A DNA stretch of 64,000 nucleotides. Origin: Schistocephalus solidus (taxonomy: Eukaryota > Platyhelminthes > Cestoda > Diphyllobothriidea > Diphyllobothriidae). Made by a program: the position numbers and the translations under genes. The notes under the pieces were generated by a model. The model saw only the letters and a list, made by a program, of their open reading frames with translations, was not told the DNA's origin and made no database searches. Of this stretch, positions 1-13,449 are shown in pieces. Numbering within the stretch: position 1 is the stretch's first letter; each line of letters opens with the position of its first letter. The stretch lies in assembly GCA_017591395.1 (NCBI GenBank), contig WEDG01011713.1, positions 28,501 through 92,500 of the forward strand. The letters run 5' to 3'.

Positions 1-855
1 CAATCTTACTCGAATAGCTAACTTTCCACTCAACCCATTTCGTTTGACGACGAAGTTCGTAACGCATCTGAAGATGTACGAGTACGATTCAATGTTGTTC
101 TGAAGAGCGCTTTTGTTTTTCTTGTTACATTTTTGAACGCACACTACGTTGGTTATTCAACATCAGTACATATACAGATTTATCCAGAATGAACTTGAGG
201 AAAACAGATAAAAAAATATGTACATGACCATCTTTGGCTTATTTTCCACCATGAACTGGACATACCCAACAGCAGCTCTTGTAATCCATGCGGCCCGAAA
301 CCACAAACTGTTGGTGTACACTCATATGCTCTCGCCATTGAGAAATAACCTCATTAACGCATAATTGTTTGGCCAGGAATAGTGCAATAGGTGAATAGGC
401 ACTTACCGGTCAGTCGTGGAACTTACTCATCCCTTGTGCTCGATCTGGGGTCTGGCAAGCAATCAAATTGCGACAAGATAGATGTGCAGTGAGGCTGCTG
501 GCACAAGCTATATATAACGATTTGTATGCCTATACGAAATAAATTTAGTGAAGTTCTCTCTGCAAATGATCAGGACCTCGGCTTTTTAAATCTTAATTTA
601 TTTGATTGAAAGCTATTGCCGAACTCCTACTAATATATGACGCAGACAAACGAGGAAAATAGAAGTGTGTGTTTCAAGTAGGATTAACAAAGCGCATTGC
701 CATGTAGGCGGAATTCGATGAAGGCCTGCACACTTGTTTATAACCTGGGTATCACGTGCTACACAGAACAATCTTTAGACTGCATACCCTACGGTGAGTA
801 CACTAAGCCTCCTACGCTATCATCCACTGAAAACATCATATCAATAATATAACTA
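1..855. other. No recognisable feature
   Basis: Low-complexity to ordinary AT-rich sequence. I see no exon, tRNA-like box pair or retroelement motif on either strand. The last ~100 bases may be an unrecognisably decayed 5' part of the PLE that becomes readable from about 860. Confidence 0.5.
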
Positions 856-1108
856 TAATCAACTGTGACCTCCAAAGCCTCAGGCCAGTAGGTACACGCA
901 TCTTCTTCACTATAGTCTAGCAAAGATCCACAAAAGAGGGCTTGCCAGTTCGTCCGATTTTAGACATGTGAAACTCTCCTTATCATGCCATAGCAAAGTG
1001 GTTAGCAGAGAAACTAAGGCCTTTACAACGTTAACTAGCGCCACGTAGCTACCGAGATACCTTCAAATGTAGTGAAGACGTCAAGACCTTAACTTAAATG
1101 GCACGAGG

Positions 1109-1381
1109 ATGTTATATTTTGATGTCTCATCACTTTTTACAAACGTCCCAGTCTCTGAGACAGTTGATTACCTCTGTGAATTCCTATTAACCAGTGAGCA
1201 AGAAACAGATATAGTGACAAATTCACTGAACGAATTATTACTAAGATGCACGTTGAATGTGCAGTTCCATTTTTACAACCAGCTTTACAGACAAATAGAT
1301 GGCGTTGTTATAGGCTGTCCACTTGAATCTCTCCTAACCGATGTCTTTATGGGCAAGCTGGAGAAAGTTCAGCTAAGCTGA
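1109..1381 (+). pseudogene. PLE-1 reverse transcriptase palm fragment
   Basis: A 90-codon open segment carrying PLE RT motifs in order: DVSSLFTNVP (motif A region, residues ~5-14), LLLRCTLNVQF (~43-53), QIDGVVIGCPLESLLTDVF (~62-80). Family consensus around the last motif is DGVAMGSPLGPLLADVF, so several conserved residues are replaced. It ends at a TGA, but the frame continues past this and one further stop to the intact YVDD box at 1409-1435. The ATG at 1109 is internal to the ancestral ORF and is not a true start. Confidence 0.85.
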
Positions 1382-1445
1382 CAGATCAATTAGCGAAGAC
1401 ACGACGGCCGATACGTCGACGATATCTTTGCAATTATCACAGAAA

Positions 1446-1772
1446 CAAAATGCAGACGAACTCTTAAACATTGTAAACCAAGCACATCCGTCGATCAAAT
1501 TCCCGTTGGAGATGGAAAGAACAGGTTCACACCCTTTCGTAGACGTATGTCGGAGAAGAAGACCTAACGGCAGCATTCAAAGGAGCGTTAATCGAAAGAA
1601 AACAGGTTCGGGGCAATATACGAACTTTGGCAGTTTCATACCTCTCCAAAAGAAATGCAATCTAGTCCGTTGCTTAGCGCAAAGGGCTCAAAAAATTTGC
1701 TCGGCAGATAGTATCGAGGAGGAGCTTAGGAAGATCCAGAACCTACTTCGAGTGAACGAATACCTTGATTAG
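1446..1772 (+). pseudogene. PLE-1 reverse transcriptase thumb fragment
   Basis: The frame is open from about 1428 and reads as PLE RT from about 1446. It includes NIVNQAHPSIKFPLEME, FVDV, RRPNGSIQRSVNRK, GQYTNFGSFIPL, NLVRCLAQRAQKIC and SIEEELRKIQNLL, in the order expected between the YVDD box and the endonuclease linker. It is offset from the upstream palm by a frameshift just after the YVDD box, and it stops at a TAG where the ancestral protein would continue toward the endonuclease. Confidence 0.85.
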
Positions 1773-1852
1773 TTTATTACAAACCATCTTGTCACAAGAC
1801 CAGTGAACCCTACCAAGGTTACTGTTGAAAAGAAAAATCTATTCCTAAAAGT

Positions 1853-2140
1853 GCCCTTGCGAAGGGGATGCGGCTATTGAACACCTGAAAAGACGCCTTA
1901 TCCACGCCGTTAAACAAACGTTCCCAAACATTCAAGAGCATAAAGAGCGCTCTCCTTGCAAATTTCTTGACACCGGGCATAGTGTCGATCCCATCGAAGC
2001 TTTTTGTGTAATTATTTATGTTCCACCAAACTACCCCAAGCCACTGGGTCAACGTCTACTATCAGCAGCAGAAGCGACTGCCATTAGGTTGAAGAAGCCG
2101 GTCTTGTGCGCACAAAAAACCTCGTACAAGCTCTGCGCGT
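1853..2140 (+). pseudogene. PLE-1 endonuclease tail with the GIY-YIG core deleted
   Basis: A single frame reads EGDAAIEHLKRRLIHAV then KQTFPNI. It passes directly into EHKERSPCKFLDTGHSVDP and ends RLKKPVLCAQKTSYKLCA. In related PLEs about 50-60 residues containing the Cys-rich segment and the GIY...YIG strand pair lie between the RLxxA(V/I)xxTFP segment and the KEH...LDTGH segment. Here they are absent without a frameshift, so the nickase active site is gone. Confidence 0.75.
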
Positions 2141-2450
2141 AGCTTGGCCAACGGCCGCTTAAATGCATGCATTCCCCCACGCCATCTCTGTACTCACTCT
2201 TCTCCTAGAACGGCTCTGCCAAACACTCACTGCCGCCTACCACTCTGTTTATTTTTATCCTCCCCCTGTGCACATCTCTGGGGACAACCCACACAAACGG
2301 ACGAATATACTCGATTTCATGTTTTAAATTTCTACTACGTTCCAACGTTTTCCTATAACTGTACTGACCTGAAGAGAAGTTATCGAAAGCAGCGCGTATG
2401 CTCACCAAGTCGTTTTTTAGAACTATAAACGTTGTAAAATTTCGAAAAAA

Positions 2451-3690
2451 GTCGATTACCCCAGTCAGTCTTCCGCGACGTTCGTTTATTGTCTAAAAAT
2501 GTTAATTGGGGTGCCATTTCAGTCGTTGATTCCCACTAATCCAGTGCGTCTCCAGCCACAAGGGGGTTGCAGGGACCACGACTGTCGCTTATATTACTGA
2601 TATTTGACTGACTCAATACTGACTTCACTTTCCGCTCTTATCAAATTGGTTCCGAAGTCAAACTGAATTCAAGAAGAATTGATCGGAATGGATCAGAAGC
2701 AAATGGCTGGCGCGGAGTGAGTCTGGCTAAAGTCTGTCCCTTGTTTTCATGTGTGGCATTTTTATGGGTGCGCACTACAAACCATCAAAGTGTGAACGAG
2801 GTTAAATTCGTTCTATCTCTTTTACTAATGCATAATTTGATTTTTGGATCTTAGGACTAGGAAAACATATTTTTTGGCCTATTACCACACACACCCCTGA
2901 AATCAATCATACTGGATGTTTCGGAAGATTTTCTTTATAAGTACATGTAAGGATACAAACCGTCCTCAAAGAATATTACGAAAGACCTAATAGACACAAA
3001 TTTGTGACGCTAAATGTTGTAAACAAATAGTTGTCAACAACGATTCACTAGGTTATTTTGATATGATTTAGCACCCCGTCTTCAATTACTGTAACGTAGC
3101 TCGATGTGTTGCTTTCACCGCATGATATGAAATCTAGAGTGTGACCCAAATGCGAGCAGCTTGGAAATCAGAAGGTAGATAATAGAGACAATAAAACAGT
3201 CGTGGGAGGGAAACCTCCAAAGGCTATTGGGGAAACAACAGTACTTTAGAAGATTTTAAGTAGTACATACTTACAAGCTATAGATCCCGTATGAAGGTCA
3301 CTTTAATTTGTAAGAAAAGCCCCACCATCATGTAAATGGTCAAACGACAATCGCTGAACGCTGGTTTCTTTTGAACTAGATTAAAAACACTCATATACGT
3401 CTCTTAATGGAAAGTTTACTGCCTCATTTTTACTATATGCAAATGCACAATCTATGACCTGATGCTCTGCACATACGGATTTTAGTGCAGATTCCTGTGA
3501 TGCATGCGTTGCATAAATGCATTAATTTATAAAAATAATGTCCATCATTTGGTAAAAACATTTCATTAACTACCTAAAACAGAAAAAATGTTATCCATTC
3601 ATGGTCTACGTGAAATACACCGTACGTTTTTGATGTGTTTAAAGAATAAAACACTTTGGCGACTGGGCGCATCACCAATCCCTAACGGAA
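2451..3690. other. No recognisable feature
   Basis: AT-rich DNA without a supportable gene. 2520-2760 is slightly more GC-rich and might be a further tail of PLE-1 or an unrelated repeat; nothing decisive is visible. Confidence 0.4.
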
Positions 3691-3918
3691 TCAACTCATC
3701 CCGTTCTGCATTAAAACTGTGTTAAGTGACCCACTGGCAGCTGCACAGCGTCTAGTTGTATAGGTCGATGAACACTGCCAACGAAGACAAGGAGGCCGTT
3801 TCTCAGTGGTGTGCCACCAGGGGCTCGATGAATCAAGGTTCGAGACCCGGGTGGTGTACCACCGGGATTGCGTAGGGCTGATTGATAATAGCAAATAAAC
3901 TAGAAATGTACATTTCAA
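3691..3918 (+). repeat. Possible tRNA-derived repeat (SINE-like)
   Basis: 3799-3809 resembles a pol III A box (TTTCTCAGTGG against TRGCNNAGTGG), and 3837-3847 is an exact B box (GGTTCGAGACC). The starts of the two boxes are 38 bases apart, roughly tRNA spacing. The opposite strand is open for 75 codons across this segment, which I take as incidental. No second copy is evident in the window. Confidence 0.4.
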
Positions 3919-6900
3919 TCTTTCTTCACTTTGTCCGAAATTTTCATCAGCCTAGAATGAGAAACTTTTTTCCCGTGAGAATATTTAAGAAAATTACTAT
4001 ATTTGAGAAATATTTGTAGGCAAACAATAAAGATTGATTAAGCAAACGAAAAATGACCAGTAACCGGAACAAATGTTTATTTCTTCGGAACCTTTATAGC
4101 ATGCAGACTTCAGGTAATGTCACTCAAACCGCAGGGCCGTAGAACTGTCGTTGACGGCACTGTGCTCTGTATGCGGGCGCCTGGGCATATAAGCGCATGC
4201 ATCTTGCATTCGCGATAAGAACTTACCTTAGCAGCTTCGAATTTGAACTACGGACCGGTTTCAGAGGTGCAACTGATCACTTATGATAATTACTCGCTCC
4301 AAGGATCAGCCAGTTTACTTTCGTATATGTGTGGTTCAATTGTGCTGTCAGTGTGACCTGCATTATAATTAGGTCATTTTTGGTACAAGATAGGATACAG
4401 CTATCAACAATCTTAATCTGTGTTGAGTAAGTCCTTAATTCACACAAATACTAAAGCTTTGGGGCGACGTGCACTTGCAAAACCTACGCCCGCAGAATAT
4501 CAATCGGCAGTCTGTTAAACGTGCTTAATTTATGGCACTACGTGTCATGTTACTGTTTGGATCCTTCAGGGTTAACGATGTAGGTTGCGGCTTACAAAAG
4601 TCTTCGTATAGCTGGTCGACATAAACTGATCGCGGTAGCATCTCGTAAAATCTGAAAACCGTCAAAGACGATCAATTACCATAACTTCTTATGTGAGTTG
4701 GGGATTGTTTACTGTTAAACTATGAATGATTTAAAATAATCCACTGTATGGTATTCAAACTAAAATGTTAGTGACTCCCAGTTCAGTTGCACAGTAGAGG
4801 CGCAGTTACTGAAATGAGTTAAACTATCATACACATTGATGCACAATGCTGTTCACAATGCGGGTTTCCAGTCCAATTTTAAACGGTCAAAACTTGCTTT
4901 ATGCCTGTTTACGCGAAATAATATCACATTTTGCATTACATCTGGGTACAACGTATCGCAAAACTACAGTAACTGGTCACGCTTCCGATATTTTACGTGT
5001 CATTCTTGAATATACTTAACATAAGAAAGAAGCTTTATGGCCGGATTTTACTTATCAGTACCCTGCAGCCTTATTATTAAGAAGCTGAATTTAAAAACGG
5101 GTTCTATTTAGTCGAATGCAAACCCAAGTGTGTTAAAAAATGCTATTCAAAGACTATTTTCTTTTGATTATCACAGTCGTTATAAATTCGCATGTACTTA
5201 CGAGAAAATAGTCATAAAGGATACTTTATTGTAAAGGTTTAGTAGAGCCTTGTTGTTTCCTGTAAATTTGAACTTTTTTCTTGCGGTTTCGAATAAGTTT
5301 AAAACAGACCAGCATTTATGCTCGCACGTATGGTTGTCGATCTACGTGTTTTAAACTTTATCTGTCAGTAAAATCATGCTGTTTTCATTTTATAACCAGG
5401 AAGTGATATAGGGTGCATACAAGATGCAACGGTTATTAACCATGTTGTACACTATATGAGAGGCAAAAACATATGTATAGATGCGATGCTTCTTAAAACG
5501 ACCTTGTGAGGGCTTTAAAAATATTTTCTTAATATATGTTACCCTAGAAAATTGTCTATCTTCAAAAACCATGCCTTGAAATGGTCCCGTACGACGAAGT
5601 GTAAAAATAAGCCTATTTCCAAAACAACTGTCTTAAACAATCTTTCCTTTAAAATGAAAACCGAAGGCAATGTCAAAAACGTATACCACGCTTACATGCA
5701 TTTTTAAAAGGCATCCAAACGGAACTCATTTAAATTCAAACTTCTGCCATGAGAAAAAATATTTTGCGATTATTTACCAAATCGTACAATTTGAAATCCA
5801 TTGCTTAAGTATGATGAAAATTGTGGATGCACCACCTTCACATGATAAAATGCAGTTAACCTAAAAATATAATCATTTATCTGCGCTTCCCACCACACGC
5901 TACTGTTATTTCAACGCATCATAATTTGCGATCATTAAATATTTTTAAAAGTTTCCTCAGGTATTTACAACCTTTGTGTTGGAAATCTTCCAGTAAACTA
6001 TTTATTAGTTAGCCTATCTAAACAAATATCAACAACATTTCTGAAATTTATTTTCCAAGAGCAGAGATTAATTCAGTAATTTTGTAAAGTGAAGTATAAT
6101 ATATCATAAATCAAGGATGTTTCAGTCACTGTATGAAGCCGCCTTTTGAATGAAGTACTTTTCTACCGTCCTTAAAATCGGAAGTAGGTGAACAATGACC
6201 TGTTTAATTGGTATTTCAACTAACCATTAACGTTTTAGTCTCTGGTAAATTTTAATATATTTGAAACACATCAGAATAAATACTTCTTACACTCGCTTGT
6301 TTAAAAATACCATCCTCAAATTTTATGCTTGACAAATAGATACCTTGTGGCTTTAGAATGCACTAGTTATGGAAGAATAAATTTGAGTTTGAGCTGTGGT
6401 TTATACCTGAAATCAAGGTTCACAGTCCACCAGATGTATATTTTGCGTTAAAAGATAATCATGAATTTTGGCACGCTACTAAGAACAAAAACATAGATAG
6501 TGCATTAAATTTTACCATCACAGTAGAAATAATGGCATTTGTTATAAGGAGTATAAAAACCTAAATGGAAAATTACCAAGCATTCAAAATCTGGTAAATA
6601 AATGTTTTAAATTATTAAAAACAGCCCTTCCTCCAATAATAACTTTGAAAAATGTGTTAATTCCTGCCAAACGTGGATATGAAAATTAAAAGCATTTTTC
6701 ATTCTTTCTAAAATACATCAGAAATGCATCAAAAAGAAATACTAAAACGTAAAAGTATAGAATTAGTTATTTCATACAGAATAAGATATTTGCAAGCGGC
6801 CACAAAAAAGCTGTAGTTCTACGTAACTGCAGCATAAAATGATATCATAGGCAGATGTTTATTGCCGACAAAGACATCGGGTACAATGTTTACCTGAATT

Positions 6901-9900
6901 TAATAGTAGCTACTGTTTGGCTGCTGTTGGAGCTCAATAATGAACCCTTAGGCTGAACAGTACGAGTTAGTTCCGCAACCAAGCTGTGAGCTTTCATCGT
7001 CTAACAGAAGATATATCTTGACTAATTGCTTAGTTTAAAAAATCAAATTCAACTTCAAATTACAGTTAAATAGATAAAAATATACTGGCCTGATGCAAAT
7101 TAATGAAAAGAAAATTTATTTCAGCCAATTTGTCTTTAAATTGTATTTAAAGCAAGTTCGAAACATTTTAGCTACGCATATGTCTTGACCCCTTGTACAT
7201 AGCAACTGCTTGCATTCCAAATGAATCGGATTTAATTAACTGTCTGCAAACAGACTGAGCAAAAACAAAATTCACGCTATCACTAAGAGTGGATTTTCCT
7301 TTTTAAAATATTGAAAAAAGCAGAGTACTCCTTTTACCAAAAGTGAAATTTTACGGTATTTTAAAATATTATGTCCCGCTGCCATTTCGGAATAGCTGTC
7401 ACCTTGCATGCATAAACTCTTGTTTAGCTTGATGTGGAGGCGTGATTAAAAGACGAATCAAGGAATCAAAAACATTTAAATGAAAAAGGAAGCTGTTTGA
7501 CAGCGTTAGTTCGCTAGCCCATACGAAGGACTTCCGTTTTTCACGATTGATCAACACCTCGGCGCTCTTAGTGCTATACAAAATGTCTCACAATTCCACA
7601 ACAATTTACTTGGCTCTGCCTTAGAGCTTAAATATGCCTCAGATAATTCGTATTTTTGGGGCACGGAATACGTAGGATGCGTTACATTCCTGCTTAGACC
7701 TTCTTTCTGTATTCCCCTCAAGAAGCAGTATTGATATGTATATTCCTCTCTCAAGTATAGCATTTTGTCATGTTGCTGTGAAATATATCCTAAAAAATCT
7801 GTAGTTAGATAATCAAATGATAACTGCGCCATAATCTTAGTCAAAATATCATCTATTAATGTTTTGATTATCCCGTTAGAAATATTATTGGCTTGTTGCG
7901 TAGGACACAGCAAGATTGCTAAAGCGTCATAGTGATCCTGATATATATCTGTAGTATCATCCTACATGTCTTCCATTCTCAATCATTGAAGCTACCAGAT
8001 AAGATCAATCAAGAGTCACTTACCTTTTAAGTAAATGCGGTATTCCTGATAGTACTAACGCTATCACTTCCAGTCTGCGGTGTTACTGACTTCTACCAAT
8101 AAATAACTGATGCAACCCCAATTTGAAAATTCGTTCACCCTGTTAGGATTCGATTAGACACGAGCAAGAACATAGCCCTAGTTCAGTGAATAACGTAGTC
8201 CTCTGACATCTGGCTTTAACCGCAAGATGCGTGTTTAAGTATATCAGGGCCGCTCAGTTTAGGAGATTGGGTCTATAAAGCAAGTAAATTATGTCAACAA
8301 AATGTAGTACCTTTAGTGAGCCTGGTACTCAAATGTTTGAATACCGATGGGATGCTTATGTATTCATGTTTGTACAGTCAGCTTGATATATACGAATTTG
8401 TAGATTTTATACGTGGCATCATGCTGGGTGGCAAACGTGACACAAATTGAAAGACTGCAGGTTCGTCACCTGAGTAGTACTTGTGCTAAGGGGATGCCAT
8501 TGCCTTTGTCGGTTTAAATTCGACTATAATTACTGCATTCTCACAGTGGGCTCGAGTGGAGTACTAAAACCTGTCAAAACTTTAAAAAAATAGTTTTCTG
8601 ATATTTTGGAAGAAACGTTGTGTATGAATTTGTGTATCGGAAGATTAACAAAGTTGGTAAAATACCTAATATAGAGACACAACAGAAACCTACAGCAAAC
8701 TATCGATATGAAAATGATTGAAAAGCTACCCTGAAGACTTTTTTTAGATGTAAAGTAGCTAGATTTATTGCAGCAAGTTAAAATTAAAAATGTAATAAAT
8801 GAATTTTGAAAAGAAAAACGAGTTGCGTAGGCCAACGAAGAGTCCTTAAAATCTATGATCATTGATACGCGCGAACAGGTACAACATTTTAAATATTTTC
8901 AATGCAAACGACGCCAGGGAAAGTAAGATAAAAAACGTGCATTCTCTGAGCAGCGGTTATGATGTTTGCATGCCACAATGTCGTTTTAACTCCAGAATAA
9001 AAAATGCATATGCGTTCCAATTTCTTGATCATTTATGCTCTGCACTAAAGGTAAAATCTACCACATATAAATGTTTCATAAAAAGAAGAAGGAAGCAACG
9101 ATATAATGGTCTTAACTGGAATCGCATCCATGGTTAAAAAGGGCATTTTTATTTTTGTATTTATTTCCAAGATAACTGTAAACTGCCATATTAAATGAGA
9201 GAAAAAACGCAGAAATTTGATTTAAATGCTAATTGGCTCTCTTGTTCCTTAATATTTTGGAGGTTTTTAGTAGGCCGCTGGTTTAAACAATAGTTCTGTC
9301 TTCCCTGATGCATTTTAACAAGAAACGCTGAGCTTTGCTTATTACCTATGTAACCCAGTAAGTGCTCTCTAGGTGAGCTTTTGTCATGTTATAAGCAATT
9401 TTTACAGTTAAACTGTTAATTGCAGTGCCATTTTGTGCCCCACAATAATCTTTCTTATTGAACAGGCAATTTCTTGCCTATCTTATAAATTATTTACCAT
9501 GAGTAATAATCACCTAGCTCCGCACAGTGTTTTACGGTAAACTCAATATTTGTACTTATAAAATGTCAAGTGTGGGACTTCTTGCGCCTGAAATAATGCA
9601 AAGAGTCCGTAAATGCCTTAGCATGTTAGTTAACAACTGACATTAATTCAAGAAAAATATTCAGTTCAGGCAAAGTCTGGTGGTGAAGCTCCTCGATGAA
9701 AACTTAATTAAGAACTATGCGAATGCATTTTTAAGGTCTCGATAGGTTACTTAACAACTGCAAGCTGGTCAAACAATGCTATTTATTAAAGCAGGCCAAG
9801 TTTTGAAAGCTGCTCTAGGAGATCCTAGTTAAGAGACAGAGTTCAATATATTTAGCAAGACCTAAATTGAAGCCACTAAATGCTGAGAGTTGGAAAACAT

Positions 9901-12380
9901 TTTAACTCAGGCTACTTATGTCAGTTTTCATATGTTTGCCCCGCGATAACAAAAACAGACGCCAATACTCAGCCAAGCATTAGCATGTTTGTTTCAGTTG
10001 GAAACGATACGTATGCGTGCGAAATTCAGTAATCCCTGAAATCATCTATTTATTATAACACAAAAATATCAGATAGGAATAAACTGACTATCAAGATATA
10101 GATGCGTTAATCACCTGATCTAACTGCTGAAATATCCCTGAATGAAAGAAACATCTAAAAAAGAATAAACCAGTCCAAAAGGTGCTGAAGATAAAATTAA
10201 ATGCTTAAATTAAAAATCATTTACTTAATTGACAATTTCACAAGAAGAATTACGGTAAAAAGCAAATAAATGATAGATAACCCTGAATTAATCAGAATGT
10301 CCGTTTAAGAGATGACCTTTTATACAGGTTACACCACTGACCTCCAAAGATCCTGTCATGTATGGCAAAGATATAATTGCCTTATGTTTTATTAAGTGTT
10401 TCAGAACTTTACAGAACTGAACTTGGTGCGTTTTTGTTTTAAGTAACTGCCCCTGACTAAAGCAAAGTTCATTTTGCTTCATTGGGCAGTGTCTTAACTG
10501 AAATGAAGCTTGACAGCTAAAAATATAACGAGACAGAAAAACAATCAACCTTTAAAGCTGTCATTTTGAGAGGACTGTTTCAAAGACGTCATATCGCCTT
10601 CGAACCTGCAGATGATCGGCTCTTAAGCTTATCCCATTTTTTTGCCATACAAAAATACTAAGCCTCAAATCACAAATAAATTATTCTGAATTGCTTATCA
10701 ATTCGAAATATACACGGACAAAATCATGTAAGTGTGTTGCGCAACAAAAATCTCCGTTGCCAAAAACGACGCCATATAAAATACGAAAACGGGCAAGCTT
10801 GACGTAAATGGGAGACCTGGGAGTTTAAAATAGAAAACCCGATCACACAAAATCGCAAAATTACGGATCAAGTCAAATAGATTCCAATAGTTTGCGTACT
10901 GAAAAAAATATAAGCTGTTACGTTATTGCATATCTGCTGTCATTTCCACGATATCTCTTGCTCTTTTGGGCAGAAAAAATGCAAAAATGAGCTCTCCATT
11001 ATACTAATTTATTAAAAGAAGAGTGTCAAAAGTGTATTTGGAACCTTTCTTTAAACATGAAACATCTACAGTTTGATGGCTTTACAGAACAAAATGATGA
11101 GGTAAAATATGCTAGTCTACTTAGCGTTGGAGGTTTGCTATCAGTTTTATTCCGACTTAAGCTTTGACGTCCAGCCAATGTATTGACGATGGTGTGTAAT
11201 GTAGACATGATAGTAGTTACCAGTTTTGTCGAAGGGTTTCGAATAGACAGTTCATGTTACGAATCGTTCATAAAAATGAAATAACTCTTCCCTAGCCATA
11301 TGAAGCCTGCTTATGTAAACTTTAATGCAAAGAAGTGTGAAAACTGGGTGTTATTTGGAGCTCCGTTGGCTAATTGACAACTCATGTAACAGGAAGACGC
11401 ACGCTTGAGGATAAGTTCTCACTTTTATCGCACCAGTTCCCTGGTTGGAAGATTTTTGAAAAAACTGTGAGTGATTACAGTGGACTTGAGAGGACTGGGC
11501 ATAACAGAGGATATTAATCGTTACCTTTTAGTATGTATTTTGAAGTGCATTCACCACTCGTGAAAGCCCATTGCTCGTCTGGGTTTTGGATCCGTGGTCT
11601 CCAAATCTAACTGGCAGCATAACTAGCTTATGATGTTTTCTAAGCCCAAAATGGACATTTATGCCCCAATTGCCTTTGTTTGTCAACTGTTTGATGAATT
11701 TGTATATAAAATTGTATTTTATTTCCCCAATTTTCACATAACAAATACCAAACTGTTGTCATTTATGGCTATGGTTGGATACGAGTCACCTGACCCGAAC
11801 TCACCTCCGTTCTTCTAGACTATTTCTACGGGGCACAGGCATGTAAGGGAAGGGAGAGTGTGCTAGATGCAGTGCAAATCTACTATCAATTAAAAATAAT
11901 TTGCGCCAAAGTCACCATCCCCGCACCATAGTTCTCTGGAGCACACGGTAGACATCACCGGATTACGATAGTCAGTCTGACGCATTATATTAATTAATTA
12001 ATTAATTAAGGATTATGCGTACAGTAAAGGTAGCTTATTAGTTTATTCTCAATCGACACGTAAAAGGCTTTCCGCTTTATTATTAATCATGAAATACAGC
12101 GATTTCCGCATTACTCCTGCTACAGACAGTTTTAACTTATCTTTACGGTTTCTGAGATATCCCATAATGTCTCTTCACCTAACAGTGATATTCTGCCTTA
12201 AATATCAACCTATGTCATGTGGGTCACATCAATGATTACTGCAATTTTTTTAATTTTCTCCGACAACCAGCCTCTCTTGCGTCCAGAAATGAAATAAATA
12301 GGCTCTTGTCTGAATTTCTTGTCATCCACCGTAGATTTCAATAATAATTTTAATTGACAACAAGAGACTTGCTGGCGATA
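3919..12380. other. Long AT-rich stretch without recognised genes
   Basis: Contains only short open frames. The longest are 120 codons on the minus strand (7551-7913) and 110 codons on the minus strand (8530-8862). Neither has a recognisable domain, signal peptide or repeat, and neither is flanked by convincing splice sites. Consistent with intergenic or large-intron DNA. Confidence 0.5.
11985..12010. repeat. (TTAA)n microsatellite
   Basis: About five consecutive TTAA/ATTA tetranucleotide repeats. Confidence 0.85.
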
Positions 12381-12381
12381 C

Positions 12382-12753
12382 ATTTAAACATGGACGTAGT
12401 ACTTTTAGTCACCTATTCTCTAATATTAATTGTTATCCCCTTTACATCTATGAATCATCATGTCAAAAAAAGCTATAAAATCGAAGTTGGACACATAACA
12501 TTGACCCTTTTGCTAATGATGTCCACATGGTAACTCAAAAAGTATTTTGGAAGACATCTTTTAAATGAATAACATAATAGTAAGAACGGTATCCAATATT
12601 AAAAAATAATAAAACCACTATTTAAAGAGACTATCTTCTACTACTCATAACGGAATAAAATTCGTGTTTACAATTAGGAAAACTGCGAGCAAGATATAAG
12701 TAGTGATTTGTTTGATAAATAATTTTTTCCTGCCCTGATGTGATATCGATTCA
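12382..12753 (+). repeat. 372 bp tandem repeat, copy 1
   Basis: First of two adjacent direct copies. Anchor words: GGACGTAGTACTTTTAG at 12392 and again at 12764, and CCTGCCCTGATGTGA at 12729 and again at 13100, so the period is 371-372 bases. The unit is AT-rich with no coding potential or pol III boxes. Confidence 0.9.
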
Positions 12754-13114
12754 TTTTAAACAAGGACGTAGTACTTTTAGCCACCTAATCTCTTATATAA
12801 ATTGTTATCCCCTTTAAATATATGAAACATTATGTCAAACATAATTAGAAAATCGAAGTTGGCCCCTTTAATTTACCTTCTAGCTAGTGATTTACATATG
12901 GTAACTCAAAACTTATTTTGGAAGGCAACTTTTAAATGAATTACATAATATTAAGAACGGTTTCCAATATTAGAAAATAATAAAACCTCTATTTAAAGAG
13001 ATTATTTTCTGCTACACATAACGGAATAAAATTAGTGTTTGCAATTAGGAAAACTGCGAGCAAGATATATGCAGCGATTTGCTTGAAATATAACTTTTTC
13101 CTGCCCTGATGTGA
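12754..13114 (+). repeat. 372 bp tandem repeat, copy 2
   Basis: Second copy, aligning along its full length to 12382-12753 with scattered substitutions and a few small indels. By eye it is clearly homologous but not recent. Confidence 0.9.
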
Positions 13115-13449
13115 AACTGCTATTCAAGTATTATTTTTGCGGTCACAATAAAAACGTATGCCATCATATTCTGAAGACTTTGACAGAAACGTTTTACATG
13201 CTATAGTTACTTGTTCCTTCCCAAAATCTGATGATAACTGCCTCAGAGTTTTGTATGTGCTTTGCCGGTAAAAAACCCATTGAAAGGTTGCCATTGCATT
13301 GTTTAATGTGTGGAAACGTGTTTTACGAATGCATTCAGAACGCTGCGAGAAGGGAAGTACTTGAGTGTGATACGGGTCACCCTCATCTCGTTACGCTGAA
13401 CACCGTAGGAAATGGGACAGGATCACAGAAACCAAGTCCACGATAGAAT

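Larger units (their letters stand above)
860..2450 (+). mobile_element. PLE-1: degenerate Penelope-like element (RT + truncated GIY-YIG)
   Basis: The 5' readable part (870-1050), broken by frameshifts, gives LRPVGTR, then LAKIHK, PVRPILDM and NSPYHAIAKWLAEKLRPLQ, the RT fingers region typical of PLEs. From 1109 the palm begins with DVSSLFTNVP and continues through CTLNVQFHF and DGVVIGCPL. The catalytic motif RYVDDIFAI is intact at 1409-1435, in the same frame but behind two stops (TGA 1379, TAG 1391). A shift near 1445 leads to the thumb (HPSIKFPLEMERTGS, GQYTNFGSF, NLVRCLAQRAQKIC) up to 1771. The C-terminal endonuclease (about 1853-2140) retains only its tail (LDTGHSVDPIEAF, RLLSAAEATAIRLKKPVLC); the Cys-rich/GIY-YIG core is missing. 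2140-2450 reads as element 3' tail by position. PLEs copy RNA by target-primed reverse transcription. This copy cannot encode a working protein. Confidence 0.88.

Noticed and set aside
2144..2428. 94-codon plus frame as a gene
   Set aside because: It lies in the position of the PLE-1 3' tail directly after the endonuclease end and has no known domain.
4236..4265. TTCAAATTCG on the minus strand as a B box
   Set aside because: No A box at the proper upstream distance.
7551..7913. 120-codon minus frame as a gene
   Set aside because: No domain, no homology I can recall and no splice or promoter context; such a frame can occur by chance in 64 kb.
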